Shown here piece by piece: positions 23,418 through 36,727 of a stretch of 64,000 bases of DNA. The DNA is from Azolla pinnata (lineage: Eukaryota > Streptophyta > Polypodiopsida > Salviniales > Salviniaceae), in NCBI GenBank assembly GCA_037176905.1, contig JBBBWG010029198.1, forward strand, positions 113,776-177,775, written 5' to 3'. The position numbers and the translations under genes were made by a program. The stretch's first letter is position 1. Every line of letters begins with the position of its first letter. The notes below the pieces were generated by a model. It had not been told where the DNA came from and ran no database searches. It saw only the letters and a program-made list of their open reading frames with translations.

Positions 23418-24030
23418 GGGTTTGGGATTTAAGGCTTAAGGCTTAGGGTTTAGGGTTTTGGGGTTTGGGGTTTAGGGTTTGGATTTAAGGCTTGAGGCTT
23501 AGGGTTTAGGGTTTAGGGTTTAGGGTTTGGGGTTTAGGGTTTGTGCTACCTAAGCTCGTGCTACTTTTACACATGACCGTCTTTCCAAAGCTATAGCCGA
23601 GGTCCAACTCCCCTCCAATCACAAAGTGAAGACGTTACGGTTAGATGCTTTGGTTTTAGGGCTCAGGGTTTAAGGCTTAAAGGCTTAAAGTTTAGGGTTT
23701 AGGGTTTAAGGTTTAATGGAGTGCGAGTAAAGCTCTTGTTGCTTAAACACGTGACCGTCTTCCTAAAGCCTAAGACATACATAGTCAAAGGTCAAAAAAC
23801 AAAATCCTTGAGCCCTAAAAGCCCTAAACCCTAAACCCTAAACATTAAACCCTAAACCCTAAACCCTAAACTCTGAACCCTAAACCCTAAACGTTAAACG
23901 TTAAACCCTAAACCCTAAACCCTAAACTCTGAATCCTAAACACTAAATATTAAACCCTAAACCCTAAACCCTAAACGCCCTAATCTCTGAATCCTAAACC
24001 CTAAACATAAACCCTAAACCCTAAACCTTG
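23418..24030. repeat. Two opposed telomere-motif arrays
   Basis: 23418-23535 and 23650-23715 are TTTAGGG-oriented, while 23815-24030 is CCCTAAA-oriented. The spacers at ~23540-23600 and ~23722-23775 share a related module (GCTCGTGCTACTTTTACACA versus GCTCTTGTTGCTTAAACACG, then TGACCGTCTT). Confidence 0.9.
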
Positions 24031-25388
24031 ACACCCAAGCCCCTGCAAGCATTAACCCTCTTTGCAATGCTAGATTTCTGAGCCTGTGAAGAGATACCCA
24101 TTCGACGCAAGAGGAGCTGGAGCTGGAGCAAGTGCTGCACAGTGATCGCAATCGTATCGTTGCCTCTAGTTGGCCTTTGCTTCTTCTTCTTCTTCTTCTT
24201 CTTCTTCTTCTTCTTCTTTTCCGCCCAAAGCGGCTCACGAATCATTTGTTCATTATTGTCATTCACCGGCTCGATCCAGCGAAATCCGCGCCTTTGGATC
24301 TCGACATGTTACATCTACAAAACTTTCTTCATCCCCTTGCTTTTGTTGGAAAAAGCTCATGATCATCATCCCCATCATCATGAAATGCACAATACATGGA
24401 TGGATTGATCATCCTATCATGTCAATACACAGAGAGACTCTTTGCTTCCTTTCCCTCTTTCAAACCATTATAGACACATGTAACGGAGCTCCGGATTCGG
24501 CCATCATGCTCTTGTCCTGGCATCGAGAAAATCAACCGATAGCTATAGCTTCAGTCGTAGGCCGCTATCTTTCAGAATAAATTGATTAAGAGAGAGGTCC
24601 TGATATTGTAAGCCCTCTTGTCCATTCTAGGCTTCAAAGACTGTAAGTAGGGCTGTATATGCAGGATCCATGGAAAGCTTGATCACTAAAAGCTTGGATT
24701 TTTAGCGGTATTAATCAGAGTTCCAGCGAAACTCTTCCACCATATCCAGCTTGACATTTCAAAAATATTGCACCTGCAAAGCTTCTACCATAATTCAAGC
24801 ACTTCAAATCACAGACAATAAGCTCGACAATCTCCACCACTGCTCTTTGCTGCATTTCTACATGCCAAAAGATTTTAAAGCAAGAAGGGCGGAGACGGAC
24901 AATCATCACGAGAAGGGCTCGCACAAAATGCATTGAATGAAAAACAATGATATCTGTGAGGACAGTATATCTACCTGTAAGTGGTCTGAAGATGCAAGCA
25001 TATCTGCAAGAAGAGCTAGAGATGCATCATATATCCATTCATTAGGACTACGGAAATTGATCGTCCACAAGAAATTGACCAGCAGGGAAGAGAGGAAAAT
25101 AAAGCCATAACTTTAGCAAATTATCCATTGCGCATTGCTCCAATGCAAACAAGGGTGAAACTGTCATCGAAGAATACTCTAAGAAAATACGTGCAACCTT
25201 ATATATGTGAATCATGAAGGGCTAATGAAGCTTTTTATCTAATCAATGGGATCAAGTCGCCACCTTTTTACTTTGCATTTAGGGTAAAAAAGTCATAGCT
25301 CAACTGATGATTACATGCATACAGGTAATACAGGCTTGTGCTCAGATACACCTACACATCATTCAAGCAAGTTTCAATCCGGATAAGC
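24031..25388. other. Intergenic / desaturase 3' flank
   Basis: Holds a (CTT)n run at 24178-24218. The part next to 25389 is probably the 3' UTR of the desaturase gene. Short open frames have no recognised domain. Confidence 0.5.
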
Positions 25389-28300
25389 TCAGCCATCCAA
25401 GCAGAGTTTAAAATTCTCTCTTCCAACTTTCTTGAGGTAATTGAAATGCGCTTTCACAGCTGCCCCGAACTACAACATCACAAACAGCACATCTTTTAAT
25501 AATCAGAACCGTTTCCTTACCGCGTTCAATTAGTAAGGCAGGTAATGGATTGAAGTTGAACTTTCCTAGATTGCATACCGTAGGAAAGCAATTGTATGGG
25601 ATGTTGAACTCTTTGCAGGTTCCCTTGACTATTGATTGTATACTTGGGTAGTAAAGATGACATATTCCAGGAAATAAATGATGTTCAATCTGTACATGAA
25701 TGGTGTTAGAACAAAAGCAAGAAACAAAAGTTCATGGCATTGATTAATGGGAAAACCCTAACTATATTCTTTCGTACAAACCTCTACATTCTTGCTCTAA
25801 AAACCCCTTGACAACTTCAAAGTATAGGACAAGGAGACAAAGATAAAATGAATGGTACTTGCTCAAATAAGAAAAAACTGTCACTGAAACTCCTCATGCT
25901 TCCAATTCTTACAATTGAAACGAAGCCAAATCCTCGTTGAAAAACCAGCTGAGACTCTTACCATTAGATTGCATTGCTGCTTTAGGAAGGGTTTCGCATT
26001 ACCTGGAAATTGAGGCCTCCACTAATGTGTGTCCAGAAGAGTGAATCTGTACAGAAGTTGCATGTCGTGCTCACCTGAAATGAGACAATAGAGCATCTTA
26101 GCACATTAAGAAACATTAAACGCACTTTAAAGTTTTTAAGTTTTCAATGGACAGCACATTAACAATGGTAAGCTAAACAATTATGTAATCTGAAATTTAT
26201 AATTTTGACATTCATCAGAAAGTACATGGAACAACGCTAAGCTGAACACCTAAGCTGAACCTACCAATCATCATTCTAGGGTAACCAACTCAACCTGTAA
26301 AGCTGCCCAACCATGAGACACCTTTGAAATCCCACCATCCTTTTCTGGAACTGGAAATGCTGCTTCTTCAACAACATGTGCAACTTGAAACATTAATGCT
26401 AGCATCCAGCCAGTAACTAGCTACACACATTCACAAAGTAAGTACATTGGACATGCTTCTTATGGCAATCTGAGTATATGTACTGTGAAAAATAACCTGA
26501 CTGATTATATACAGGATGATAACATCACGAACACTATGGCAACTGAATAGAATCGGCAATAGAAGCATGTAAAAGGCATATATCACCTTCCCTCCCCAAA
26601 AGATATAGGACTCGAGGCTTGTCAGATCTGCGATCTTGACACTAGAGGCACAAATACATACACATTCTCAATCAGATAAATGCAGTAGCAATATCAAAAA
26701 ACATTTATTTACAAGCTGTAATCCAAGTTAAAGATGGCTTACGATCCGATGCACTTTGCATTGTAAGCAACAAAATCATCCACAAAGACACTTTTAATAG
26801 CTAGAAGACCATAAAGGAATGCAAGATACCAATGCTGCAAAAAATGCAGAATGGATAAAAAAATTAGATCTGTATATTGAAAATTAAAGAGTAAAGAATT
26901 TCATAGCTGCAAAACGTACCTGAAAATAGTGGTACTTTTGCCATGGTTGCTCCCTTGTCACTCTTCGCAGATCAGGGTCTTTAACTCCTGATTATAGTGA
27001 GAACAAAGAAATTAAACAAAATTTGGCACAGAGAGCAGAACCATTAATATTGGAATAAAACGCATTAAATACCACCACTCAATAGGATCAGAGAATGTAA
27101 GTTTCCAAAAGTGATCAACTTTATGTAGCAGTAAAAAGAGGAGTGCCTTCAAATATTTGGAAAACTTAGGGTTATTCAGGCAAAACCCTACAAGGTAGGA
27201 GTAAATTTTGCCTCGAATCTATAGTATGGAAAAACCAGAAAGCATTACACCTTCATAGATAGCACTCACTAATATCAGGATCATAACCATTCACATTCGT
27301 ATAGCTATGATGGCCAACGACATGTTGCTGCCTCCACATAAAACTGTTGGTAAAGATCCAGATTTATTTTTATAGCCAGAGTAATCGGAATGTAGAACAC
27401 TATCATAGGAAATAAAATCAATATAAACCTGCTTGCTCCCACAAGATCTAATGAAGCACTCATGAAGTATCCAAGCCATTTAATATTTGAATAGGCACCT
27501 GTAACAGCATCCATGCCTCTTAATATAGATCTGGTAGAATATTTCAAGAGGTTCAGAAAATTAATAAAATTCATAGGAATGTAATAAACCATGATTTGCA
27601 TCGTGTTGGATGGAGACTCCAACTTCTGCAGCAAAAAATCCTGTCATAACTGCGCAGATGATAGATAGCAAGAAGCTTCCATTCCAGTAGAAGGTAAAGT
27701 AGTAACTCAAGAAGTATGAGATTAATATAATGAAGGACTTGATGAACATGTGTGGGTGGATTCTTGGATTCACCTGAAAAAAGAAATGCACTAGCAAGTT
27801 ACAAAAATGAGAATAAATATAGGCAGGGAAACCAGTGCACTGACATCCCTTGTATTTGATTACCCTTTTGTCTCTTCTTTTTCTCCGTTTACCCTCATCT
27901 TTTCTATTCCTCTATTTCTTTCTCTCTTCTCATCTTCCATCCATCTCCATCTGCCTGTAACAAGGGGATTGAATCTAAAAATTCCTGGAAAGTTTGGAGT
28001 TCTTTGTTCATTCTTATTTCTCCCCCTGGCCCTCTTAATGCATTTGATCATGTTCTTTCACTTCTCTTTGCATCTCTTGGAATTCGGATTAATCTCCCAC
28101 TACTCTTAGAGATTGCTTCCCGCATGGGATGAGCTTTATTGAAATTGCTCTGCGGTTCATTGTAGGGCATGCTACAAATGAATGGAGATCTAAGATTTCC
28201 AAGCAATGTGAATGCTCATAGCATGCAGAGGTGCACTCTGTACATCTACAGGCTTTGCTTTGATAGGGGCTGAATTATACTTTGATGGATGATGATCATC

Positions 28301-29976
28301 ACGGTTCGTGATTGGTGCTAGTTCTTAGGCATGGTATCATATCAGGAACATCTTGCAAGTCTTAATACTAGTGATATTAATAGTAGTGCTTATATTAACC
28401 ATGTTGTGGAGGATAAGTGTGGCCAACAAGGTTTGCTTGAAGTAGCAATCCCTGAGGTTGTCATCCGAGTGGATTATCCTTCGCTTCTCCCAATGCCACC
28501 TCCCCCATAGGGATTATTCCCTCAAGCTTCCAGGAAACTCTTCTGCATCTTCTTCTACCTGTTCAATACCCTCTTCAACAAAACCTAAAAGGACCCAAAA
28601 CCATGGCCATGTTCCTGTTCTTTCACTTCTCCATGTCAATCTGGTCATCACCTACATTAATATCATATCATTTCTAGCTATGTCGAGGCCACACTCACAT
28701 GATGTGACTATGATCCATGTTAATTACAAATATCTTCTCTTTCGTCATGGCCCAATGTAACTGACATGGTGACCAGCATGAATATTCCAATCAAATATGC
28801 AAAAAAAGATGGGGAATGATGAAGAAAAACTGGAGCAGCAGGAGGAAGGATGGAGAATTTAGGAGGATAAAAGAACAACAGAAAAGAGAGGAGAGGTGGA
28901 GAAGCTAGCTAATTAAATAGAGGGGGTCAGTGAACCGATATCCTTCATAAATACTGACAAATTTCTGCATAGAGATTATTTTCAAACCTTCATCTTTCTG
29001 AAATGGCTCTCCACACGTCCCTTCAGGGTTATATAAAAATCTTCGTTACCAGAATCCTGATAACCAATGGATATCAATTGTGGACGGTCTTCTTGTTTGA
29101 GTTTTCCTATGCAAAATCGGTCCAGCATTTCTCTGAAAGGGTAGGCAGACACAGTTACAATGACAGTCTAAAATTTTAAACCGTGTTATACTCAAAGCCG
29201 ATATGGTGACACACAAAGAGAAATCAAGAGACTCTATCATAACAGCATAACTTCATTTTCATTGAAGATCAGAAACTACAGTGATGGAGACCACAGCAAT
29301 AAAAACTAACACAGATGATCAATGGGAACGGAAGTTGTATAATTAAAACAAAATTCAGCTTCATTAGACAACTGCCAGATGAAATATCCAGGATGAACAA
29401 TCTGTAGCACATTAGCTCATGAATAACAGCTCTTCTGAGACCTCAAGCACATTTTTGTATGAAAGCAGCAATCCTGAGTTGCACACCTCTTTTCTTTATG
29501 ATAGATGCAAGTCAGTTTTAAGGAGCAGTTCCAATTTTTTATCAACCAGACATTCCTTGCCAGATGAACAATTTCAAATTCTAATAATTCAATGAAAGAA
29601 CCACACCCAACATCCGATCTCTTTGGTCTGAATTTTTAACCTGACAAAGAGTGGATGATAAGAATCAAACAGCTGAGTAGAGTCTTTCCCAGCATTCACA
29701 TAGATCAGAGTACCTCCAGGATGATGTGGAACCCTGATGAAAAGAAAAGTAAGATGTCAAATTTTGGAATAAAAGCAAATATTTAGGAGAAATATATGAG
29801 GACAAGAGAACCAACCATGAAGTTACATCGTAAACCATGCCGCGAATAATGAGCCAGCAATCATCTGGCTTATTATGTACAGCGACATCCTGAACACGGT
29901 AAACTCTATCATCTGGTTTCATGATAGATTCATCTCCTCCAATGGTTGCATCTTCCATCACTGCGTAAGGAGCCAT
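25389..29976 (-). CDS. Cytochrome b5-fused front-end fatty acid desaturase, delta-5 type
   Basis: Thirteen exons on the minus strand: 29816-29976, 29641-29733, 28988-29132, 27590-27773, 27429-27498, 27270-27343, 26920-26987, 26743-26834, 26497-26641, 26295-26420, 26003-26074, 25579-25689, 25389-25469. All phases agree and give 473 residues, normal for the family. The N-terminal cytochrome b5 domain has HPGG (58-61) and the second heme His (80). The desaturase has the three di-iron His boxes: HDANH (190-194), HVVGHH (225-230) and QIEHH (410-414; Gln in place of the first His marks front-end enzymes). The enzyme is a multi-pass ER membrane protein that inserts a double bond between an existing one and the carboxyl end. 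Wording such as GASRFMWRQQHVVGHHSYTN and the C-terminal FNYLKKVGRE...LDG fit delta-5 enzymes of lower plants and oomycetes, though delta-4 or delta-6 cannot be excluded. An acceptor-like TTAGACAG just before the ATG suggests a 5' UTR intron, with a first exon farther upstream. Confidence 0.93.
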
Positions 29977-31370
29977 TCTGTCTAATAGGTAAATAAAAGG
30001 AAAAATGAGCTTTTCGTATCAAATATAGATCACATAGGTATTGTATGGAATACTTAAATAGGAGAAATAATGATCTCTCATAAAAATAAAAGTTAATATA
30101 TAAATTCAATATGCCATGTACATTTGTTAATGAATAAAGATTAAGAATCATAGTGATTAAGAACCATTACAAGACTACTCCTCTTTCTCTCTTGCCCCTC
30201 TTCTGCACGTACTCTCATGCATGTCTACCCTTTCAGACACAAATTTTCTAATCTTTAAAGATATGACAATATAGTAATCTTATGTATAAATTGAAGAAAT
30301 GCTATAATAGCCTGTGCATGATTTTTGCACTTGGATTTTTGTTGTAAATACGGTCTGAGCAAATTTCGTATACACTCCTACTCCAAAAATGAACGGAGAT
30401 TCAGCAGTGATAATGCTCAAAATATACTCATCGACAAACGAGGTGTGCTTGAACTGATCCCTTTCATTGCTCAGATTTCCTATCCACGTCTATGATCTGA
30501 CTGTCCTCAAAATATCAGCATATTTTCAATCCTATGAAAGATTGTCTTGACCAGGTCATTGTCCTCTCTTGAATGGGCTTTAACTTGTTGTCCTTCGTCC
30601 TTGGAGCTATGTGCATTCTCCATTAATATTGGCAACCGAAAATTTTCAATTCAACACGCTTTCCTATTTCTAGATTTCTCAGCATCTTTTATGAATGTTG
30701 ATAAACAAGAATGGCTTGATTCGGCATTATTTCTGGTGATGATTTTGACCTAATCAGCTTGGAAATAATAAGGATGTGTGTTTGTCACTCACAGATGATT
30801 GAAAATACACCCTCATAGACTATAGGTAAGGTTAACGAATAGATTATACACCATAATAGTAAGCAATACATTAGGATATTTTTCTGATGAGCCCGTATTT
30901 GTCAAGACTTCAAGGATAACAAAAGGGCCCTAGGCATAGATACATGGTCCCTGTAAAAGATCCAAGGAAAACCGTTTGGATAATGGATGCAACATGCTGC
31001 ACTTTTATCTGATTCCCAATGTCTCCCTAAATGAAGTGAAGGGAGATTCATATTGCAAACAAGGGAATTGCGGATTGATCCAGTCATAATCATCATCGTC
31101 GTCGTCGTCGTCATCGTCATAATCACCATCACCACCACCACCATCATCATCCCCCTTTCACTCAGAAAATCGATTAATCAAACATAGCCCGAATCAGAGT
31201 CTACAGACACACACACGTACGTACGCAAGTACATGCATATGCATATATATATATATACCAAATGTACTATCTGATTGACACTTATAACGGGGCTTCCGTC
31301 AACAAAACGGCCGCAATGCTGGCTCTGGAATCGTACCATACACCTACGTCCAGACAGACAGAGAGAGAGA

Positions 31371-31401
<31 letters not shown>

Positions 31402-31714
31402 AGATTGAAAACCTGGCAGAATCGGGAGTCGAGGAGATCAATACGACGGGAGGAGTGGATGAAGGAGGGCCGTGACCATAGCCACGGACGAGCGACGGGA
31501 GAAGCGGAGCGCAGAAATCAGATTGATGCGGGAAACGAAAATGGAGAAACGGAAGAAAGAAGAAGAAGAAGAAGAAGGAGAAGAAGAAGACGAAGAAGTG
31601 CGTGTTAAAAAAAACACACAAAACTTCTTTTTTTTTGCACACTTCTGATCTGCTTCAGAATTAAATCCTGAGTCTGATCAGAAGAAAGCACAGAGAGCAG
31701 GTTAAACCACGTAT
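29977..31714. other. Desaturase upstream region, no further gene recognised
   Basis: AT-rich DNA with CGT/CAT and CACCACCA runs (31095-31150), a TATATA run at ~31240-31257 that could be the minus-strand TATA region, and a GA/GC microsatellite at 31360-31405. A non-coding first exon may lie here but is not pinned down. Confidence 0.4.
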
Positions 31715-31852
31715 CGATTAATCGTAAACCGATCGTGGATTAAACGACGCAATCGATTATCGATTAATCGTAAACCGATCGTGGATTAAACGACGCAATC
31801 GATTACCGATTAATCGTAAACCGATCGGGTGTCAAACGGCGTAATCGATTCA
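31715..31852. repeat. 46 bp tandem repeat, three copies
   Basis: Copies start at 31715, 31761 and 31807 with CGATTAATCGTAAACCGATC. The first two are nearly identical and the third diverges at its end. The unit contains the palindromes CGATTAATCG and ATCGAT. Confidence 0.93.
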
Positions 31853-31879
31853 AGCCTGAATCGATCCCAATCAGATACC

Positions 31880-32290
31880 CTGCGGTTAATAAGCGTAGGT
31901 TCGGCTCGCGTCAGAAACGAAGGGGAATCGGAATCGATCAGCCCTGAACTGATCGTAAGAAGCCGGATCGGGGAGCTTTGTGGTTCATAAGTGCAGGCTA
32001 GGCCGCAATCGGAAACAAGGGAATCGGAGTCGATTCACCCTGAATACCGATCGCAAGAAGCCAGATCGTGGCCGATTGGTGGTTGGGGGGGAGGGGGGTT
32101 AACCTGCATCAGGGAACAGCAGGAGCTGCAATCGATCAACCCTGAACCGATCAGAAGAACCCATTTCGGGGACATTCTGGTGAATTAGCCTGCGCCAGAA
32201 ATAGGATCGTGAAAAGCCATCCTCGCGGCCTTTGTCGTCGGCTGGTGTGAGCTTCAAACCGCATCAAGGAACGGGGGAAGCTGGAATCGA
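31880..32290. repeat. Diverged ~100 bp tandem repeat
   Basis: Three to four related units each holding GAATCGATCAGCCCTGAAC, then GATCGTAAGAAGCCGGATCG, visible near 31930, 32028 and 32130, with a degenerate continuation. The sequence is related in style to the 46 bp repeat just before it. Confidence 0.75.
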
Positions 32291-32984
32291 ATATCTTCGA
32301 TTCCACGGCGAGAGATATTATTAACTGGTTTTTGTCTTTCTTTCCTCTTTACACGATGAAACGGGGCACCTACCCAGGGCTTGGCTCTATATAAGAGAGG
32401 TCACCAATATATGGCAATCCTGGGCAAGTGCCAGATTAGCTTTAGAATCGGAGAGTGGGTGAATCAGCGGAAAAGTCGGGAAGATCGCTGCAGCTGGCTG
32501 CATGTGGGTTTGCCACCAAAGAATCATCTTTCAGAATAAAATGACAAAGAGCTCCGCCGTGCCTGATGTCCACACAACAAGCATACGATAATCTGCAAGC
32601 TTTTTTTTTTGTTTTTTTTTTCTTTCTTTCTCTGTCGAAGCTGATTACTGTGGGCCCGTACTAATATGGGGCATCATCAGTCAGCTACGCGTCTCCGGGC
32701 GAGAAAAAAAAGAAAAAAAAAAGTGTGTTATATCATCGCAACTGGGCAGTGACAGAGGAAACGAACGAATCTCGCCACCGAATCGCGAGGTTTTTTTTTT
32801 TCAACAGACAGATGCAAACGCGACACGGCCATCTGCGCCGAGTTGACGTCGACTGCGAGCAAGTGTTGACGCTGAGCTGGCAGAAAACCCTAGAGCCCCT
32901 GCTCGTAATCAGCCGGTTAGACGCTCGTCGTTTTTCGTGAGCCTGCAATTGATCCATGTATGGGCAGATCTCCGTAAATCCAAA

Positions 32985-35285
32985 AACCCTGAACCCAAAC
33001 ACTAAGCCCTAGAAACTTAAGCCCTAAGCCCTAATCTCCAAACATAAACCCTGAAACCCTAAGCTATGAGCCCTAAACCCTAACTCCTAAACCCTAAGCC
33101 CTAAACCCTAAACCCTAACTCCTAAACCCTAAGCCACTAAACCCTAACTCCTAAACCCTAAACCCTAAACAATATAACCCTATCTATAAGCCCTAAAACC
33201 CTAAAGCCCTAATCTATAAGCCCTAAGCTCTACCCCCTGACTCCTAAACCCTAAGCCCTAATCACCTAAAACCATGAGCCGTAAGCCATGAGCCCTAAAC
33301 CCTAAACCCTAAACCCTAAACCCTAAACCTTGAGTCCTAAACCCTAAACCTTGAGTCCTAAACCCTAAAACCCCGAAACCACCATGAGCCCCGAGCCCTA
33401 AACCCTAAAACCCCAAAACCACCTTGATCCCCGAGCCCTAAACCCTGAAACCCCAAAACCCTAAAGCCCTAAAAACCCTGAACCCTAAGCCCTAAAGCCC
33501 TCAACTCTAGACCGACCCTAAAGCCCTGAGCCCTAAAACCCCAAAACCCTAAAGCCCTAAAGCCCTCAACTCTAAACCCTAAAACCCTGAATCCTAAACC
33601 CTAAGACCCCAAAACCCTAGCCCTAAAAACCTTGAACCCTAAGCTTTAAAGCCCTCAACTCAAAACCCTAACCCTAAATCCTAAACCCTAAAACCCCAAA
33701 AGCCTAAAGCCCTAAAGCCCTAAAAGTCCCTTAACCCTAAGCCCTAAGCCCTCAACTCAAAACCCTAAAACCCTAAATCCTAAACCCTAAAACCCCAAAA
33801 CACTAAAGCCCTAAAGCCCTCAACCCTATATCCTAAAACCCTAAACCTTAAACCCTAAAACCCCAAAACCCTAACCCTAAAACCTAAGCCCTAAAGCCCT
33901 CAACTCTAAACCCTAAACCCTAAAGCCTAAACACTAAAGCCCTAAAGCCCTAAAGCCCTAAAGCCCTAAANNNNNNNNNNNNNNNNNNNNNNNNNNNNNN
34001 NNNNNNNNNNNNNNNNNNNNNNNNNNNNNNNNNNNNNNNNNNNNNNNNNNNNNNNNNNNNNNNNNNNNNNCTAAAGCCCTAAAGCCCTAAAGCCCTAAAG
34101 CCCTAAAAAACCCTTAACATTAAGCCATATAGCCCTCAACTCAAAACGCTAAAGTCCTAAATCCTAAACCCTAAAACCCTAAATCCCAAACCCTAAACCC
34201 TAAATCCTGAACCCTAAAACCCCAAAACCCTAAAGCACTAAAGCCCTAAAGCCCTAAAAAACCCTTAACCATAAGCCATAGAGTCCTCAACTCAAAACCC
34301 TAAAACCCTAAAGCCCTAAAAAACCCTTAACCATAAGCCATAAAGTTCTAAACTCAAAACCCTAAAACCCTAAAACCTTAAATCCTAAATCCTAAACCCT
34401 AAAACCCCAAAGCCCTAAAGCCCTAAAAAACCCTTAACCCTTAACCATAAAGCCCTCAACTCAAAACCCTAAACCCTAAAACCCTAAATCCTAAACCCTA
34501 AAACCCCAAAACCCTAAAGCCCTAAAGCCCTAAAAAACCATGAACCCTAAGCCCTAAAGCCATCAACTCAAAACCCTAAAACCCTAACTCCTAAACCCTA
34601 AAACCCTAAAACCCTAAGCCCTAAAGCCCTCAACTCAAAACCCTAAATCCAAAACCCTAAAACCCCAAAACCCTAGCCCTAAAAACCATGAACCCTAAGC
34701 CATGAAGCCATCAACTCTAAACCCTGAAACCTAAATCCCAAACCCTAAAACCCTAAAACCCCAAAACACGAAAGCCCTAAAGCCCTAAAAAACTCTTACA
34801 CTAAGCCCTAAAGACCTCAACTCAAAACCCTAAAACCCTAAATCCTAAACCTTAAAACCCCAAAACCCTAAAGCCCTAAAGCCCTCAACTCAAAACCCTA
34901 AAACCCTAAACCCTAAAGCCCTAAAACCCCAAAACCCTAAAGCCCTAAAACCCCAAAACCCTAAAGCCCTAAAACCCCAAAACCCTAAAGCCCTGAAACC
35001 CTAAACCCTAAACCCTAAAACCCCAAAACCCTAAATCCCTAAAGCCCTAAAAAACCATGCACCCTGAGCCCTGAAGCCCTCAACTCTAAACCCTAAAACC
35101 CTGAATCCTAAACCCTCAACTCTAACCCGGAAAACCCTAAATCCTAAACCCTGAATCCTAAACCCTCAACTCTAACCCCTAAAACCCTAAATCCTAAACC
35201 CTAAAACCCTGAATCCTAAACCCTAAACCCCAAAACCCTGAATCCTAAACCCTAAACCCTGAAACCCTGAATCCTAAACCCTAAT
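32985..35285. repeat. 2.3 kb degenerate telomere-motif array with assembly gap
   Basis: Dense CCCTAAA, CCCTAAAG and CCCTAAAACCCCAAA variants, all in one orientation. Higher-order units such as CTAAAAAACCCTTAACC plus AAGCCCTCAACTCAAAACC recur about every 100-150 bp in 34080-34880. A 100-base run of N at 33971-34070 interrupts a pure AAAGCCCT stretch. Confidence 0.95.
33971..34070. other. Assembly gap (100 N)
   Basis: Exactly 100 Ns with CTAAAGCC repeats on both sides, so the real length is unknown and the repeat is probably longer than shown. Confidence 1.
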
Positions 35286-35549
35286 CCATGACCGTGAACA
35301 CTTAAGAGTAGTGCAAGTGTCAGAAAGGTCCCCAAAAGAAAGAAGAAGAGAAATTAAAGAGACAAAAAAATTGGTCTGAAATCGTCAACACACGTTTCTC
35401 TGTTATAAAACAGAAGAACAGAAAAAACGAGCGACGACGACGACGACGACGACGACGCAGACGCAGAAGCAGAAGCAGCAGAAGATCGAGATCGAGCTCC
35501 AGCTGATGATGACGAGGACGAAGATCAAGCTCCTCTGATCGTCTGTCCG

Positions 35550-35590
<41 letters not shown>

Positions 35591-35803
35591 CTCATTCTTC
35601 TCCACCTGCTGCTCAGAGATGCGGATGCGGATGAAGCTCAAGATCCTCTGATCTCCTCCCGTTCTCTCTTTCTTTCTCTCAATTTCCTGCGCCGCATTGT
35701 TTACCTGCTCGCTGCGCTGATCAAGCCACGGATCGAGCTCCAAGCTTCGGCGGATCTTTCTTCTTCTTCTTCTTCGATTCCCGCACCGGTTGTGGCAGCC
35801 GCC

Positions 35804-36297
35804 ATGGCCCTTTCGGAGGGGCCAGATGTGGCGCTTCACGGCCAAGCACGTCCCGTGGCTGAGCAGAAGATCGACCTCATCAGAGTGGGATCCACCGGCT
35901 CCATATTCTCGCTGATGATCTCCGAGCAGCCCGTGGAGAAGAAGCTTCGGGACGGAGAAGGAACGGCCCTGAACAACAGCGGCGGCGCTAATCAAGGGCC
36001 GGCGCTTAACAGCGGCGGCGCTAATCACGCCCGGAACCTTAACAGCGGCGGCGCTAATCACGCTTGGAACCTTAACAGCGGCGCCGCTAATCACGCCCGG
36101 AACCTTAACGGCGGCGCTAACTTCGGCCGCGCCGCCAGCGAGAGGAGGATTAGCGGCGCGATTAAGGGCGCTAACGACGCCCCCGACAAGCGCAAACGGC
36201 CAAGTAAGCACCACATCAATCCCTCTAACACGTATTATGATGCGAGGATGAATAAGATCAACATGTTTAGCAACATTAACAACAACAAAAACAACAA

Positions 36298-36346
<49 letters not shown>

Positions 36347-36727
36347 AACAACAACAACAAAACTAATACGAGAAACAACAAAGTGAGTTCTAGCCACGAC
36401 AACAATGCTAGCAACAATCGAAGGGAAAACCCCGGGAAGAGCAAGTCAACGTGGAAGGCGATTCTCCGCAAGCTCGGGCTACTCAAACCTCCTCCCCCTC
36501 CTCCTCCTCAGGCCCGATCCGAGCATTCGAGGCTTGCCTCGGGAACCCCGAGCGATTCACGGGTCGTGATGTCCATGATGCACGATCGCCCGCCGGGCGT
36601 CGCAAGTGTGAAACCGATCGCTCCGGGTCGATCCCATCCTTGCCTCCGGGAGAGGCGCTCGTTGGCCCCGATCTCTCCTCTTCGTTTGCCTCGGCCACGC
36701 CCCATTGCTGTTTCGGCCCCCGGCTAA
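35804..36727 (+). CDS. Asn-rich basic protein with 11-residue repeats, function unknown
   Basis: A 307-residue single-exon frame from the ATG at 35804 (context GCCGCCATGGCC, a strong plant start). A segment near residues 23-40, VGSTGSIFSLM, is followed by about five copies of an 11-residue repeat of the type LNSGGANHARN, a basic stretch, a poly-Asn tract from an AAC microsatellite (36282-36360), and a Trp/Leu/Lys segment KSTWKAILRKLGLLK. The tail is Pro/Arg/Ser-rich. The VGS.G/LM element and basic amphipathic segment recall small plant-specific proteins of unknown role, but the match is weak. The upstream C/T-rich leader and downstream AT-rich 3' region look gene-like. No membrane segment or enzyme motif is seen. 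Confidence 0.5.

Noticed and set aside
31715-31852. CRISPR-like array
   Set aside because: Copies are contiguous with no unique spacers, and this is a plant nuclear context.
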